Positions 1 to 10,272 of a stretch of 64,000 bases of DNA are shown here, piece by piece. The position numbers were made by a program, and so were the translations under genes. How positions within the stretch are numbered: the first letter of the stretch is position 1; every line of letters begins with the position of its first letter. The notes under the pieces were generated by a model. It was not told the DNA's origin. It did not search any database and was given only the letters and a program-made list of their open reading frames with translations. This stretch comes from Chaetomium olivaceum (lineage: Eukaryota; Ascomycota; Sordariomycetes; Sordariales; Chaetomiaceae): NCBI GenBank assembly GCA_039881045.1, contig JAYWVB010000005.1, forward strand, positions 1,054,001 to 1,118,000, read 5' to 3'.

Positions 1-580
1 CAGCAATAACAGCTGTTGTTCCGGACTCTAACACCCGAGGAATTGGTTGTCTTAGAAGGAGTCGAAACACGGGTGCATAACAATCAATATTCCTTTGGGC
101 ACCGGAACATTTTGACCAATGGGCTAGATAAGCTAGTGTCCCGAGCCCGGTGATTGGGACGCCTTTTTTGGGGCCCCTTCCCGTGTCAACCACATCCACC
201 ACACAAGGGAGCTCAGCTGTGTTTTTAGTCATACGATACTACGATCTTTACCCGGCTCAGCGAGTCTTCTGAAGGCGGCCTGGTGTGCGAGCCACTACGA
301 GAACTTCTTGGAGAGTGCGATGGATCCCGCGCAGCATTGGGACGGACTGGACCAAACTGCCGAGACCGCGTCCTTCCTCGAAAGCTGAAAGCCGGTGAGT
401 TACTGGCTGCGTTGGAGAGGGGTGACTGGAGATTGCAACACGGCTGGTATAGATGGCAACATATTTCGAAGAAGACAATCGGAAAGTGACCGTGGCCGGG
501 AAAACAACGCAGCAACGGTGAACGACTCGGGAAGAATGGGAGGGGGGATAGGCAACTGGGCCAACTAGCTTCGTGAAGTC
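1..580. other. gene-free stretch upstream of the Cys-rich protein gene
   Basis: No gene is supported here. The short open frames on both strands overlap each other, lack recognisable protein patterns and have no splice-linked partners. The right-hand part is presumably the promoter of the secreted Cys-rich protein gene that follows. Confidence 0.5.
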
Positions 581-588
581 TATATAAA
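581..588 (+). promoter_or_regulatory. TATA box of the Cys-rich secreted protein gene
   Basis: TATATAAA lies 144 bp upstream of the start codon at 732 and is followed by a C/A-rich, CT-containing leader (about 610-731), as is usual for well expressed fungal secreted-protein genes. Promoter assignment rests on motif and spacing only. Confidence 0.55.
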
Positions 589-731
589 GGAGCCAACAGT
601 GGCCACATCTCGAGAATTTCAATCTGATCTCCAGACTCATCATCTACGCTACACTACCAGACAAACCAACAAGACACACAAAACACCAAATCCAAACCTC
701 CATTCAAGTCATCCTCCAAACTACCCTCAAA

Positions 732-1088
732 ATGCGTCTCACCCTCGCTCTCGCCCTTCTCACGGCCACCCTCGGCCTCGCCAACCCCACCCCCGACTCC
801 TCTTCCCCCCACGAAATTTCCATCCCCATGGAAGCCCGCGAGGCCGACACCTCCACCAACGCTCCACTGCAGCTCGAGAAACGAGCTTGCAAGAAGAACG
901 GGTGCAAGTGTGTCAAGGGCCTGCGCCAGGGCCAGTACTGCGGGGCCTGCAAGTGGAAGGGCGACTGGGTCATCTCGGCCAAGCGCAACCTCAAGCACGT
1001 CTACGAGTGCTCGAGCAACGGCGCGTGCTGCGACTATGGCACGGGAAGTGATTGTAACACGGGCAGTGGACGGTGCGGGCCTTACTAG
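732..1088 (+). CDS. small secreted cysteine-rich protein (118 aa, prepro form)
   Basis: Single-exon gene for a predicted secreted protein of 118 residues. Residues 1-17 (MRLTLALALLTATLGLA) look like a classical signal peptide. A Ser/Pro/Glu-rich propeptide follows and ends in Glu-Lys-Arg at residues 49-51, a Kex2-type cleavage site. The predicted mature part is 67 residues with 10 cysteines spaced C-x4-C-x-C-x9-C-x2-C-x19-C-x5-CC-x7-C-x6-C, consistent with up to five disulfides. The start codon has an A-rich context (CAAAATGC) and a TATA box 144 bp upstream. I recognise no named family. Signal peptide, dibasic processing and dense cysteines fit a secreted effector-like, antimicrobial-like or wall-associated peptide, but activity cannot be read from the sequence. 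Confidence 0.85.
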   Translation: MRLTLALALLTATLGLANPTPDSSSPHEISIPMEAREADTSTNAPLQLEKRACKKNGCKCVKGLRQGQYCGACKWKGDWVISAKRNLKHVYECSSNGACCDYGTGSDCNTGSGRCGPY

Positions 1089-1689
1089 ACCTTACTGAGC
1101 ACCTAGGAGGATCACCTACTGGCGAATTTAGTTCGTTCTAATGACGTCTGGAGTGTGTGAAGGGCTGCTGTGGAACTCGTGCTGCGAGTTGTCGGGGGCT
1201 TGGGCTTGGACTCCTTGGAATGGGTTATGATATGGATGAGAAGGTGGAGGAAACTTTGGGCATGCCGTTCCCTGTGTTGCAGTCAAAAGTTTGGATGGAC
1301 CATGTAGCCTTCCATTCTCACTAGTCACTCTTTGATACAAGGATAAAAAGAAGGCGATAGCTAGACACTTTGGCACTTGGCCTTAGCTTTAATGCTACTC
1401 CGCCATTATGTACTTGTTGTTTCCCGTTGTTTGTTTGTGTAGCCTCCCATGAAACGTGTGAATGAACCCTATGATACGAGGGGCTGTTCAATATGGGTGC
1501 ACAGCAGCACGGAGTGACTCGGGAGAATTTAGGCCTCGCTACCTAGTTGGTGTATCTCCGAGGCTCAATGCAACACGAAAGGTTGGGGAAGTAGGCCACT
1601 ACAAGTGACCAAGGAAGTATGGCGGCCAGCACAGGCCAGCAGATTTTGTTACCAAGTAAGAAGGTAGGCTCTTGGTGGGAAGAGCGTTG
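1089..1689. other. intergenic stretch, nothing recognised
   Basis: Contains the 3' end of the Cys-rich gene and the sequence before the decayed LRR-like locus. I looked for an F-box-like N-terminal exon belonging to the next locus and found none. Confidence 0.4.
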
Positions 1690-2631
1690 CGGTAATCCAC
1701 GGTGCTTGCACGAACCTGGTACAGCTTCGTCTGGATTATCCTGTATCGAGATTTGCGCTTCACAACAAACCCCCTGGGGCGATTCACCGATAATGAGGCA
1801 GTGCTTAAGCAGAGGCCACCATATATCGTCATAATTGAGCTGTTCTTGGACATCGGCGATGAGTTTAGCCAGTCGCCACCGACGGAGGATTTGAGGGAAG
1901 CATCTGGGAAAGCGTGGGACGTCAATGCATCGCCTGCGCAACTGGACTTGTCACTAGAGAAGCCAGCTGATATGCTACCACGATGCTCAGGCGTACGACG
2001 TTTAAGTGTACAAGCTAGAGGCTGGAATATTCCCCTGCGCCCGGACCGCCTGCCTTCGTTGAACGTGGCCCCCTTGGCCGGCCTTCTCTCTCCTCCATAC
2101 CTGACGTCCTTGGAACTCGACACTGCAGGCTGTCATCTGATGTCGCCGCCCAGCAGGAACGTGCATATCTGTTCGTCAATAAACTCTTTATTACCATCCT
2201 TACAACGTCTCCGTTGCCGAATGGAGGAGATATGCGAGAGCCTGCTCGAACGCCCACCAAGCGACACGGCCATCGAGGACGTCATCATAAATCTGAGAAT
2301 CTCTCAGCTTTTTGATACAATCACATCATACCGGTATCCGAACCTCTGTCGGACCGTTGATAGAGACTTTCCGGCGCTTAAAATGGCATTGGAAACTCAG
2401 GCAACCACGCTCGTCGCCCGGTTACGGAATCCTCGGACCTTCAGGATTATTTACCACGAGCTGCCATCTCTTTGTGTATATGCATTTGACGCAATCAAGG
2501 GACGGCGTTTTCGGTTACAAAACAATGTGGATTGGGATGCGGACGGCGAACTAGTCGACGAAGTGCTCGAGGAGGACGAGAGCGATTTGTTTGACAGTGA
2601 CTCCCCGGTGACGCCCCAGATAGTCTGGTAG
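1690..2631 (+). pseudogene. decayed F-box/LRR-like protein, C-terminal part open
   Basis: The frame ending at 2631 is open from about 1702, but its first ATG is at 1972, giving 219 residues. It encodes leucine-spaced segments resembling the repeats of fungal F-box/LRR-like proteins (for example LTSLELDTAG and LLPSLQRLRCRMEEICESLL) and ends in an acidic tail (DEVLEEDESDLFDSDSP). Just upstream, about 1694-1793, a different frame reads TNLVQLRLDYPVSRFALHN, another LRR-like stretch, and then hits a stop. This suggests one ancestral gene broken by an indel. No F-box exon is visible upstream. It could alternatively be a short expressed protein starting at 1972. The family assignment is by resemblance only. 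Confidence 0.45.
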
Positions 2632-2765
2632 ACGTCCTCTTACTTTCGCCTCTTCGCAGGACGAATAGAATGCATAAGGCCCACTGGGTCTTCTGCATTA
2701 AAATAGGGACAATATTATTATTCATACCCATAGTTAAGGATTAAGCCCCCGACATGTACGGGGTT

Positions 2766-4004
2766 CTAGTACACTTCCATCTTTCCATACACACCAACGA
2801 GCTGTGCCCACGAAACGTGGCCACCGTATATCAAGCTGGCCACCAGGCGGGCATCCCAGAGCGCACGGTGGGGCAAGCTGTAGGTGCACCGATGGGTGAT
2901 CTCAGCTCGCTTGGATCCAAAAATTTGCGAGAGCAAGAGTTGCGGCGCCCCCGACTTCTGTCTAGTACCCCATCCTGACTCCTCCAAGTGTTGCAAGTGT
3001 TCCCGAACAAGCTCCTTGAAGGCGACGATTTTGCCATTTTTCTCTTCTGAACCAGCCGGAAAGGTCATGAACTCTGGGGAAATAACCAGACGTTCGATTG
3101 GAACAGTTTGCGCCTGGCTCCAATCGATGACCCCCGTCAAATTGTAGTTACTGTCAAACAGAAGATTTCCGTGATGCAGATCGAGACGACAGAGAGGAAA
3201 CGGCCCATGAAGCCGAGCCTCAACTATAATCTGAGACACTGCCGTTTTGAGTACCCAGCAAGCTGCCAGCCACTCGGGATCCTGATGATGATCTTGGAGG
3301 GCCCGCCTGTTTGCCTCCTGCCGGTGGCTATAGAACCACTCGAGTGAGGTTCTGGGAGCTGATGCTAGTGGAGCTGCTTCGCCAAAGTTGACGGGCACAA
3401 CTTCGAGATTGCCCTCGCCGTTGTCACCGCGCCACAGACGGCCCAAGCGATCAAATGTCAACTCATGCAATTGGAACATCACGGCTGCCAATTGTTTTGC
3501 CACCTTTGGCACATGCTCGGACGGCACTTGCAAGGCAATCGGCCCTTCGAGGGATCGGCCGGGCAGACATTCCATGAGAACGTAAGGATACCCAATCTCG
3601 TTGGAAAACGAGACGTCCCAGGCGTAGACTTCGGGAACCGGTATGCTAGTCCGTTCCCTGATCGTCCTCATTGTCGTAATTTCGCTCAGCAAGTCGATCG
3701 TATTTTCACGAGCGTCAGAAGGATCCACGGCGATGTGCTGTATCCTCGCAATCCAGTACAAAGAATCTGAGAACTGGAGCTCAAATATAACGTTGTTGAA
3801 GCCGTGGGTAAATGTGGAAGGATCGATTGTACAGACCACCCCGGGCCTTGCCATTTTGTCTTGCTGGAGACGCGTAGCCACGGCGACCTTTTCCAGCTGC
3901 TGGAAGTTTGTGGTGGATAAGATAGCCTGGATCCGATCACGAAGAACTCCAGGTTCCAAGGCGTTGGATCCAAGCCAGCCGGCACTTGGGCGTTCGTTCG
4001 CCAT
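2766..4004 (-). CDS. aminoglycoside phosphotransferase (APH)-like kinase family protein
   Basis: Intronless gene of 412 codons, taking ATG at 4004; the frame stays open for 34 codons further upstream but without an ATG. The protein has the APH/choline-kinase-like order: an N-lobe with an LMECLPGRSLEGP hinge, a catalytic loop LCRLDLHHGNLLFD in which Asp and Asn match the Brenner-type D-x4-N motif, and a metal-binding segment GVIDWSQAQ. Fungi carry many such proteins and most have unknown small-molecule substrates; known members phosphorylate hydroxyl groups using ATP. There is no signal peptide, so it is presumably cytosolic. The usual first His of the catalytic HxD is Arg here. The specific substrate cannot be inferred, and antibiotic resistance should not be assumed from the family name. 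Confidence 0.85.
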   Translation of the reverse strand: MANERPSAGWLGSNALEPGVLRDRIQAILSTTNFQQLEKVAVATRLQQDKMARPGVVCTIDPSTFTHGFNNVIFELQFSDSLYWIARIQHIAVDPSDARENTIDLLSEITTMRTIRERTSIPVPEVYAWDVSFSNEIGYPYVLMECLPGRSLEGPIALQVPSEHVPKVAKQLAAVMFQLHELTFDRLGRLWRGDNGEGNLEVVPVNFGEAAPLASAPRTSLEWFYSHRQEANRRALQDHHQDPEWLAACWVLKTAVSQIIVEARLHGPFPLCRLDLHHGNLLFDSNYNLTGVIDWSQAQTVPIERLVISPEFMTFPAGSEEKNGKIVAFKELVREHLQHLEESGWGTRQKSGAPQLLLSQIFGSKRAEITHRCTYSLPHRALWDARLVASLIYGGHVSWAQLVGVYGKMEVY

Positions 4005-4735
4005 ATCGTGTCGGGGGGTAATGTCGGGGTGCTTGGGCAAGGCGACGGAGTCTGCGGGATCGATGGCGGGTTTACTCGTGGTCAGCTGGGCCCACGTCTC
4101 AGGCAATTCGAAATGAACTGTTGGTCGAAATGGATTCTAGCCCAAAGGCCATAATCTCATGGTGAAGAGGGAGGATGGGGTCCAAAGAGAGAACCCTGCA
4201 GTGGAAGACGGAGAAACTTGGAACAGGGATAACTGCCTAAGCGCCGATTGCCAAAGCCACCGACCGGGCTGAGCACGGCGGCCGTGGGCCGGGCCCGGCC
4301 AGGCAAAATCGGAAGCTGGAGTCTCGCTGATTGGTAGGTCACCGGCTCGCCCAATGAGTATGCGAAGAAACCCGCTTGTGTTGGGGCTGTTGGTTCCGTC
4401 GTGAGTGAGGTAGCGCGCGCTTTTGAGAACTACGGGGAACGAGCGATCAAGCGCATATGTACAAATGAGAGCCTTGCTTATAGGGCATGATCTCTTCAAC
4501 TATGTTTCAAGAGCGATGATGTAAGCTAACTGATTGGCGACGAAGGCTTCGTCGAGAAGCGCCCAAGGGCCAAAGCCACCATGGCCGATCTACCTACCTT
4601 GATGTGACGACTGGAGGGACAAAAGGTGAGCAGAGGTCCAAACTTGCGTGTATATAACCTTCCGTTGAACTTCAGCTTTATATCAAAATGAACAGCTGGC
4701 TTTACACCTTCCCTGTCGGCAGCGTCTATCAACGA
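4005..4735. other. intergenic stretch upstream of the APH-like gene
   Basis: Shared upstream region of the leftward APH-like gene. No coding pattern is visible; the short open frames lack splice partners and known motifs. Confidence 0.4.
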
Positions 4736-4925
4736 CAGTTGAGAGCATTTTGGGATTCTAGCTACTGGTCTCCTGGACCGTGTCACGCAACTTCACGCAG
4801 ATATCATCACACACAACCCTATTACTATTATTTTATTCTATTCATTCTTGTAGGTAATAGGGGAGGATAATAAGGTGCAGTCGGTGGGGACCAGAGACTT
4901 CGGTCCGAAAATGCTCCCTTTAATA
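4736..4925. mobile_element. MITE-like element, copy A, about 190 bp with about 50-bp terminal inverted repeats
   Basis: The left arm (about 4736-4790) contains GAGAGCATTTTGGGATTCTA followed by GGACCGTGTCAC. The right arm (about 4874-4925), read on the minus strand, contains GGGAGCATTTTCGGACCG and GGTCCCCACC. The arms align to each other and to the inverted arms at 9666-9722 and 12888-12944, which marks a repeat family. The interior of about 80 bp is AT-rich and codes for nothing. No clean target-site duplication could be assigned. The short length, TIRs and lack of coding capacity fit a non-autonomous DNA element. Confidence 0.65.
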
Positions 4926-5480
4926 CACGTGCCTAGATTCTGGGCCACGCTCTCTCAAACCGCTGGCTTCATTTCCCTAGGCGGCTGGCGAGTACAAGTC
5001 GTAGGGTTCACAGCTAAGTTCCAAGCATCAGAGTTTGAGTTGGAGCAGTGAAATTCGTGCGTCTTTTATGAGTCCCGAACAAACGACCGGGTTAACGAAG
5101 CTAAGGAGGAAATCAAGAAACCACGTATGTGACGAATGAGCGGCCATGGTGGCTCATAATGATAAAGTGAAAGCTCATATAAGAGTAACACATAACAGGC
5201 ATTGAAACGCTTGCAGTGGCTCTTAAATTTAAGGTACCGCGGTATTATCGCTTAACTAACTGTGACAGATCCCCGATTATATCGCATGAGACGCCAACCA
5301 AACCCGATTATTGAAAAGTACATTTAAAACAGTTGTATTATTGCTCGGCCCAAGCGAAACGCGAAAATAACCCTAGAACTTTCTCCCTCGGCTAAACAAA
5401 ACGTCTCACGTTACATTCTTCAGCGTTTCCAACATCAATCCCCCTTGCCTTACCTGCCCCCGAACAACCTAAAGCTCCCT
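4926..5480. other. intergenic stretch between MITE copy A and the protease 3' end
   Basis: AT-richer DNA with no gene-like pattern, probably including the 3' untranslated region of the leftward aspartic protease. Confidence 0.4.
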
Positions 5481-7904
5481 TCACAGTCCCAGGGCTCCCA
5501 AGGCCACCACAACCCCAACCATCCCCCAAACTCCCGCAACAACAACACCTCCCGCACCACCAGTCACAACCCCAGTCACAGTTGGCCTCGGCCCACCCGT
5601 AGTGACAGTCCCATTTCCGCCACCAACAACCGGGCAACCAATGCACCCCGCCGTCGGCAGTGCCGCAACCAGCGTCGTCACCTTAGCACCGCCGCCATTA
5701 CCGCCGCCCGGCCCGCACTGCACACAGACGCTCGGCCCGGGCGCGCCCGGCGTGCAGCCCGGAACGCCGTGGCCGGTGGTGCGCTGCGCGGGCGGCAGCG
5801 GGGAGACGGTGACGGTTAGGGTGTGGGCGGGCGGGCAGGCTGAAGAGCCGGAGTGGGTGCAGGGGAGGGTCTGGTGGATAGTGTAGGTGCCCGTGGTCTC
5901 GGGGCAGATGGCGGTGGTGGCGGTGATGATCTCGGTGGTGACCTGGTGCAGGGGGCATTTGGTCACGGTCGGGGGGCAGGAGGTGATGGTGTAGGTGGTG
6001 GAAGTGGTGGTGGTTATGGCGCTGCGGGTGATGGTGGACAAGGAGGTGGTGCCGGGCGTGGTGGACGTGGCTGGGCTGGCGGAGGACTGGGGGCCGTCGG
6101 TTGATGTAGCGGTGGACGATGCGGAGTTGGAGGTGGTGGACGACTCAGACTCGGTGGAAGAGCTGAAGTCTGAGGTAGTTGATGACTCAGTGGCAGTCTC
6201 CGTAGCAGTGTCCGTGGCCATCTCTGTGGCCGTCTCCGTGGCCGTCTCCGTGACCGTCTCCGTGGCCGTCTCCGTGGCCGACTCGGTGGAAGACTCGGTC
6301 GACTCGGATGACTCGCTGGTGGTGGTCGAGGATGTCTCTGGGGCAGCCGTCGTGGATGTCTCAGGCTCGGTAGTCGAAGTCGACTCCGCAGACGAGGTGC
6401 TCGTGGAAGTGGAGGCCGTTGATGTCGAGGTTGGCGTCGTTTCGCCGCATTTACCAACAATGGACGGGACCGCATCAGGGCCGCTGCCAATCGCGACGAG
6501 CTCCGAGCCGCAATCCTCAGACTGTCCCAAGTGGATCATGCGGTTGTCCCAGTCATAGACGACGTACGCAGCGCGGAGGAACGTATCACCAAGGACCGGA
6601 AATTCTGTTTTCTCCAACGTGAGCTACTTTGATCATCACTTGTATCATCACCGGCCGCTCTCACCATCGGTAAAGGCACCCAAGACGCAGAGGTCGGAGT
6701 CCGGAACGTGCCAAATAAAGTCGTAATACCGCACATTGATGACTTTCTCACCAAAGGTGAAGTCGAGGGAGCCACCCTGGCCGGGATCCAGGCAGTCGAC
6801 CACGTACAGGTCAGCGTCCGCGACGTACTCAGCAGACGGGAAGGCCGCGACGAGGTTTTGCATGATGGGCGCGGGCAGTGCGCTGAGCGTGTATCCGCTA
6901 TCCAGCAAGAAAGGCTGACCTTTACCCCCGGTGGGCGTGCTGTAAACGGTTACCACATTACCGTCCGGCTGGTTGACCGTTATGCCGTTGGCGTAAAGCC
7001 AAAACCTGGTGAGACCGTCGGGCGACTGGGCGGCCGGAATGATGGGACACTTGACGAGGCTACCCGAGTACTTCTTGGTGTCGATGCCGCCAAAGATTAC
7101 GGATCCTGTTTCGTTGAAATATGGTCGTTAGTTATGCCGAAGTAGGCAACAATGCCAAAGGGGTGTCAAACTTACCTCGTGCGCTGTCAAAACCTCTCAG
7201 GTCCATGCTGAAAGCTCTGCTGTTGGTGAGCCCCTGCTGGGCAAGGGAGTCAATAACCAGAGGATAGCCGTTCTCCCACCCCTCGAGCGAAGGGCCGGCA
7301 CCCATGAGGCCGACGACCGCGTGGGCACTGTCGAATGCCACGCCAAAGATCTGCTGCGTGATCCTGGCCGCTGGATGCATCTGGTGTTAGTTCACACAGC
7401 CACCTAAACACCATTGTATCAGACTGAAAAAAGAATGTGAAACATACATCCGATGCCGACGTAGTCGGCCACATACTCAAAATCAGTGTAGCCGGTTCCG
7501 TATGTGACGTGGCCCTGCGCGTCGAGGTCCACCAGGGTGGAAGACTCGGTGAAGCGTGGCTGAGCATTGCAGAAATCGGGGGTGGTGGACTTGGAACAAA
7601 CGGGGTTCACCCAAAGCTCAGATGAGCCGGTGTCAAAGTGGACAGGTACTGTTTGGCCGGGCGTGCCGAGAGTAACATCGATGGTGTAAAGGGTACCAGA
7701 GAGTTGAGCAAGACTGCCGGTATCGATCTGCCTCTTAGTAAAGTTGGAGTGTTTGCCAAAGATTGGTCCTCCCTGCTTGGGGACTACGGGATATCGGATG
7801 AGCCCATCATGTTGAACCATTCGGTTGTCGTCAGGAATGGTCAAGATAGCACCAAGTGCAACGACTGGCAAAAGAGCCGCGGTGTAACGAACGAACGACG
7901 ACAT
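5481..7904 (-). CDS. GPI-anchored aspartic protease (yapsin/OpsB-like, A1 family)
   Basis: Four exons, 7904..7448, 7370..7176, 7105..6665 and 6604..5481, join in frame to 738 residues; donors include GTATGT, GTAAGT and GTGAGA. The N-terminus (MSSFVRYTAALLPVVALGAI) is signal-like. The first catalytic motif is HFDTGSSELWV and the second is LLDSGYT, so both A1 aspartates are present. The C-terminal third is a Ser/Thr-rich stalk with four-residue TETA-type repeats. It ends in a small-residue hydrophobic tail (GGVVVAGVWGMVGVVVALGALGL region), as expected for GPI attachment. Fungal yapsins process or shed proteins at the wall and plasma membrane, and that role is inferred here. The start at 7904 was chosen because it begins the hydrophobic leader; no ATG lies further upstream in frame. 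Confidence 0.93.
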
Positions 7905-8041
7905 GGTCTGAAAATGAGTGACAAACAACGAATGACTGAAAGAAATGAGTGACTAATCCACCGCAGCAGACCACGACTTTCTTGGAGAGGAAACGGTCTG
8001 AAATGGATGGGAGAAATCATCGAAGCTTGCCCGCCCCTGGG

Positions 8042-8049
8042 GTATATAT
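8042..8049 (-). promoter_or_regulatory. TATA-like box for the GPI-anchored protease
   Basis: CATATATACC on the minus strand lies about 140 bp upstream of the protease start codon at 7904. Position and motif fit a core promoter; no other element was assigned. Confidence 0.4.
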
Positions 8050-9074
8050 GGGATGTCCCATTCCAATGGTCTGTTCGCCTCAATCGAGCAAACGCCCAAC
8101 ACCATGCGGCTCAACCATTTTTGTCTTCAGCTGCGCGTGGGCCCGTCGTTGCGGAAATTACTCGGTTTCGTAGCAGCCCAATCGCGATGCTGCAGAAAAG
8201 AGCCCAAACGCTTAATGCTCAGCCGCAAGGGGCTATTTACGCCCCGTCCGAATATTGGGGTCGCACGAGGTATTGAGACCAAGGGGAGGGTGCGCCTCAT
8301 TTACACTTGTTATCAAATTTTGGAAACTCGGTGTGGTAGAGGCTGCAGGAGTTCATATAACGCCGCAGAGGCTGCCTTTTTGGGCGACAACTCTCATGCA
8401 GAACCGCCTCTCGGGTTGCATCCTCCGTCCCGGCTCGTTGGTTTGGCGGCTCGTTGGTTTTGACCTCATGCAGGTACGAAATCACACGCATTTCAGTGAG
8501 CCGTGTGGCCCCCAAGCGCCCAGTGAAGCGGCGGTCACCTTGCTTGGTGTGTTCAAAGTGGCAAGGGAACACTTGGATCAGGCGAAATGTCTGAGCTGGG
8601 CGGTGGGACCACAGCAACGATAAGCTTATGAAGTATAGACTTGGTAATCCCATACCGAGGATGCTACATGCACTTTCCAACTAATGGCCAGATGGTGACT
8701 CTTCACATCCATTTGTCGGGATGGCAAGCGGCGTCTTGTTGCGGCGTCTCCCCTTTCCCAAACAGAGTTCAGCCGCTGGGGCAAATCCCCACATGCAATG
8801 TTGGGGGACCAGCGCTAGAACCGAGATCCCGTACATCCGTAGACCAAGGCGTATGCCCAAGCGCCTTGTCCTCACAAAGCGCCCAAATTCCTTTCGTGAC
8901 TAGGTAAGTATGTAGGCAGTCAGGTAAACACCCGGGCCTTCGCCCCGACCTAGCTTGTCACCAGACACAAAATAACTACCTGCTATTTCCCTCCTGTTTC
9001 CTTCACATTCCAAGGCATGCCCAAGGTGCGGGCAGATGCGTAATGTGACGTTATTGTGAACAAGTGCTGGGTTT
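8050..9074. other. gene-free stretch, nothing recognised
   Basis: Several open frames of 60-140 codons overlap on both strands without motifs or splice continuity. It leads into the repeat island and no gene is supported. Confidence 0.4.
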
Positions 9075-9455
9075 GACTGCATCTGCAAAACTGGACGCAG
9101 GGCATCACAACACCAAAACTCCTGTCTCTGTGCATGAACTGTTTAGCCATGCGAGATGCAAACTCACCCCGCAACCATCTGACAGGCAAATAAACAAGAG
9201 TCCCCCCTCTGTTCAGGGGAAGAAGCGCGCAGTCACACGTCGCTGCGTTGCATTATCGTGGCGGATCCTTTACTTCCGAAAGCTGGTGAACTTGATGTCT
9301 GATTCCTTGCCTGAGACCAAGAGACTGGCCCATCCCGAACCTTATTATACCCAGCCGAAAATGCAACGCGCAAAACGGAAAAACAAAAGACCCCTACCCC
9401 TGGACAAGCCAAGAGTATCCCTGCGCTGGGCGCGCCCCAGCTCAATTGTAATCCT
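9075..9455. repeat. dispersed repeat family R1, copy 1 (about 370-380 bp)
   Basis: Aligns by eye, in the same order and orientation, with 19545-19915 and more weakly with 43265-43625. Shared blocks are TCTGCAAAACTG, a CCCCCTCTG-TTCAG block, GATGTCTGATT-CCTTGCCT, an A/C-rich GGAAAAACAAAAGACCCC block and CCTACCCCTG-ACA-GCC. It is non-coding. Class is unknown: no Pol III boxes, LTR ends or clear TIRs were found. Confidence 0.55.
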
Positions 9456-10016
9456 TTTTGCGACAAGTGTGAGGGCGTATATGGATATGAAATACCCCAA
9501 TGTGCTTCGTTTGCTCTTTTGCTTCACCCTTCACCTCAATAAGGCATGACGATCCCCGCCGACGCGGTGTTGCGATAAATATCACCATACCGCCACTGAT
9601 GAATTACTGTCTGCATCGCCCCGCCCAACCCAGGAACAGCTGCCTTTTGTAATGCTTAGTTGCCTTTTATAACGAGAGCGCACTTTCGAACCGTACCTAC
9701 GAGACCTCATGGACCGTATCACGTATACAGTAACACACTCTCGCTGCCATCCTCCTGAATCGATAAATATAGGTATCGTAATCAATTTGGGAATGACTTT
9801 ATAACCTAACAATGTAATAGTTTAGGTATAAATGCTTTATTTTCTTTTCTCTTTCTATTTTTCGTTTATTTATCTTCTTGTTTTTTCTGTTATTTTCTTA
9901 TTTCTATTTTTCTTTTCCGATTTTCTATTCCTTTCCCCCTTCTCTTCTTTTGCTTTCTTTTCTTATAGTTAACGTTAGTCCTTCTTTTTTATTTTCTTAT
10001 TTAGTTTACATTCATT

Positions 10017-10024
10017 TAATTTAC
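10017..10024. repeat. target-site duplication, left copy, of the Mutator-like element
   Basis: TAATTTAC directly precedes the left terminal inverted repeat and is repeated exactly at 12716-12723 right after the other end. Eight bases is slightly shorter than the usual 9 bp for Mutator-like elements. Confidence 0.85.
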
Positions 10025-10272
10025 GGCGACTACTATTCCGACGGGGGCACCTCCCTATCCCGACTGGGGCAAAACTGACCGCCTACCAAATCAGGAATTC
10101 TGCCGGCAGAAACATAACTTTTTATATCTCGCCAACAAGTACTCGAGGAATTGAGGCCCATCCGGCGGACAACGCATTTGGAATCAATTCTCTATAGGTG
10201 TATCTGGTACTGGCGTCCCTAACTGTATGATCGTGCTGGACCCAGCTCCGGTAATTCCCTGTGACGGCTCTA

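Noticed and set aside
2766..4004. Antibiotic resistance kinase
   Set aside because: APH-like proteins are numerous in fungi and mostly act on unknown metabolites; the sequence does not indicate drug modification.
5995..6558. Val/Asp-rich plus-strand frame opposite the GPI protease
   Set aside because: Simple antisense of the Ser/Thr/Glu stalk repeat.
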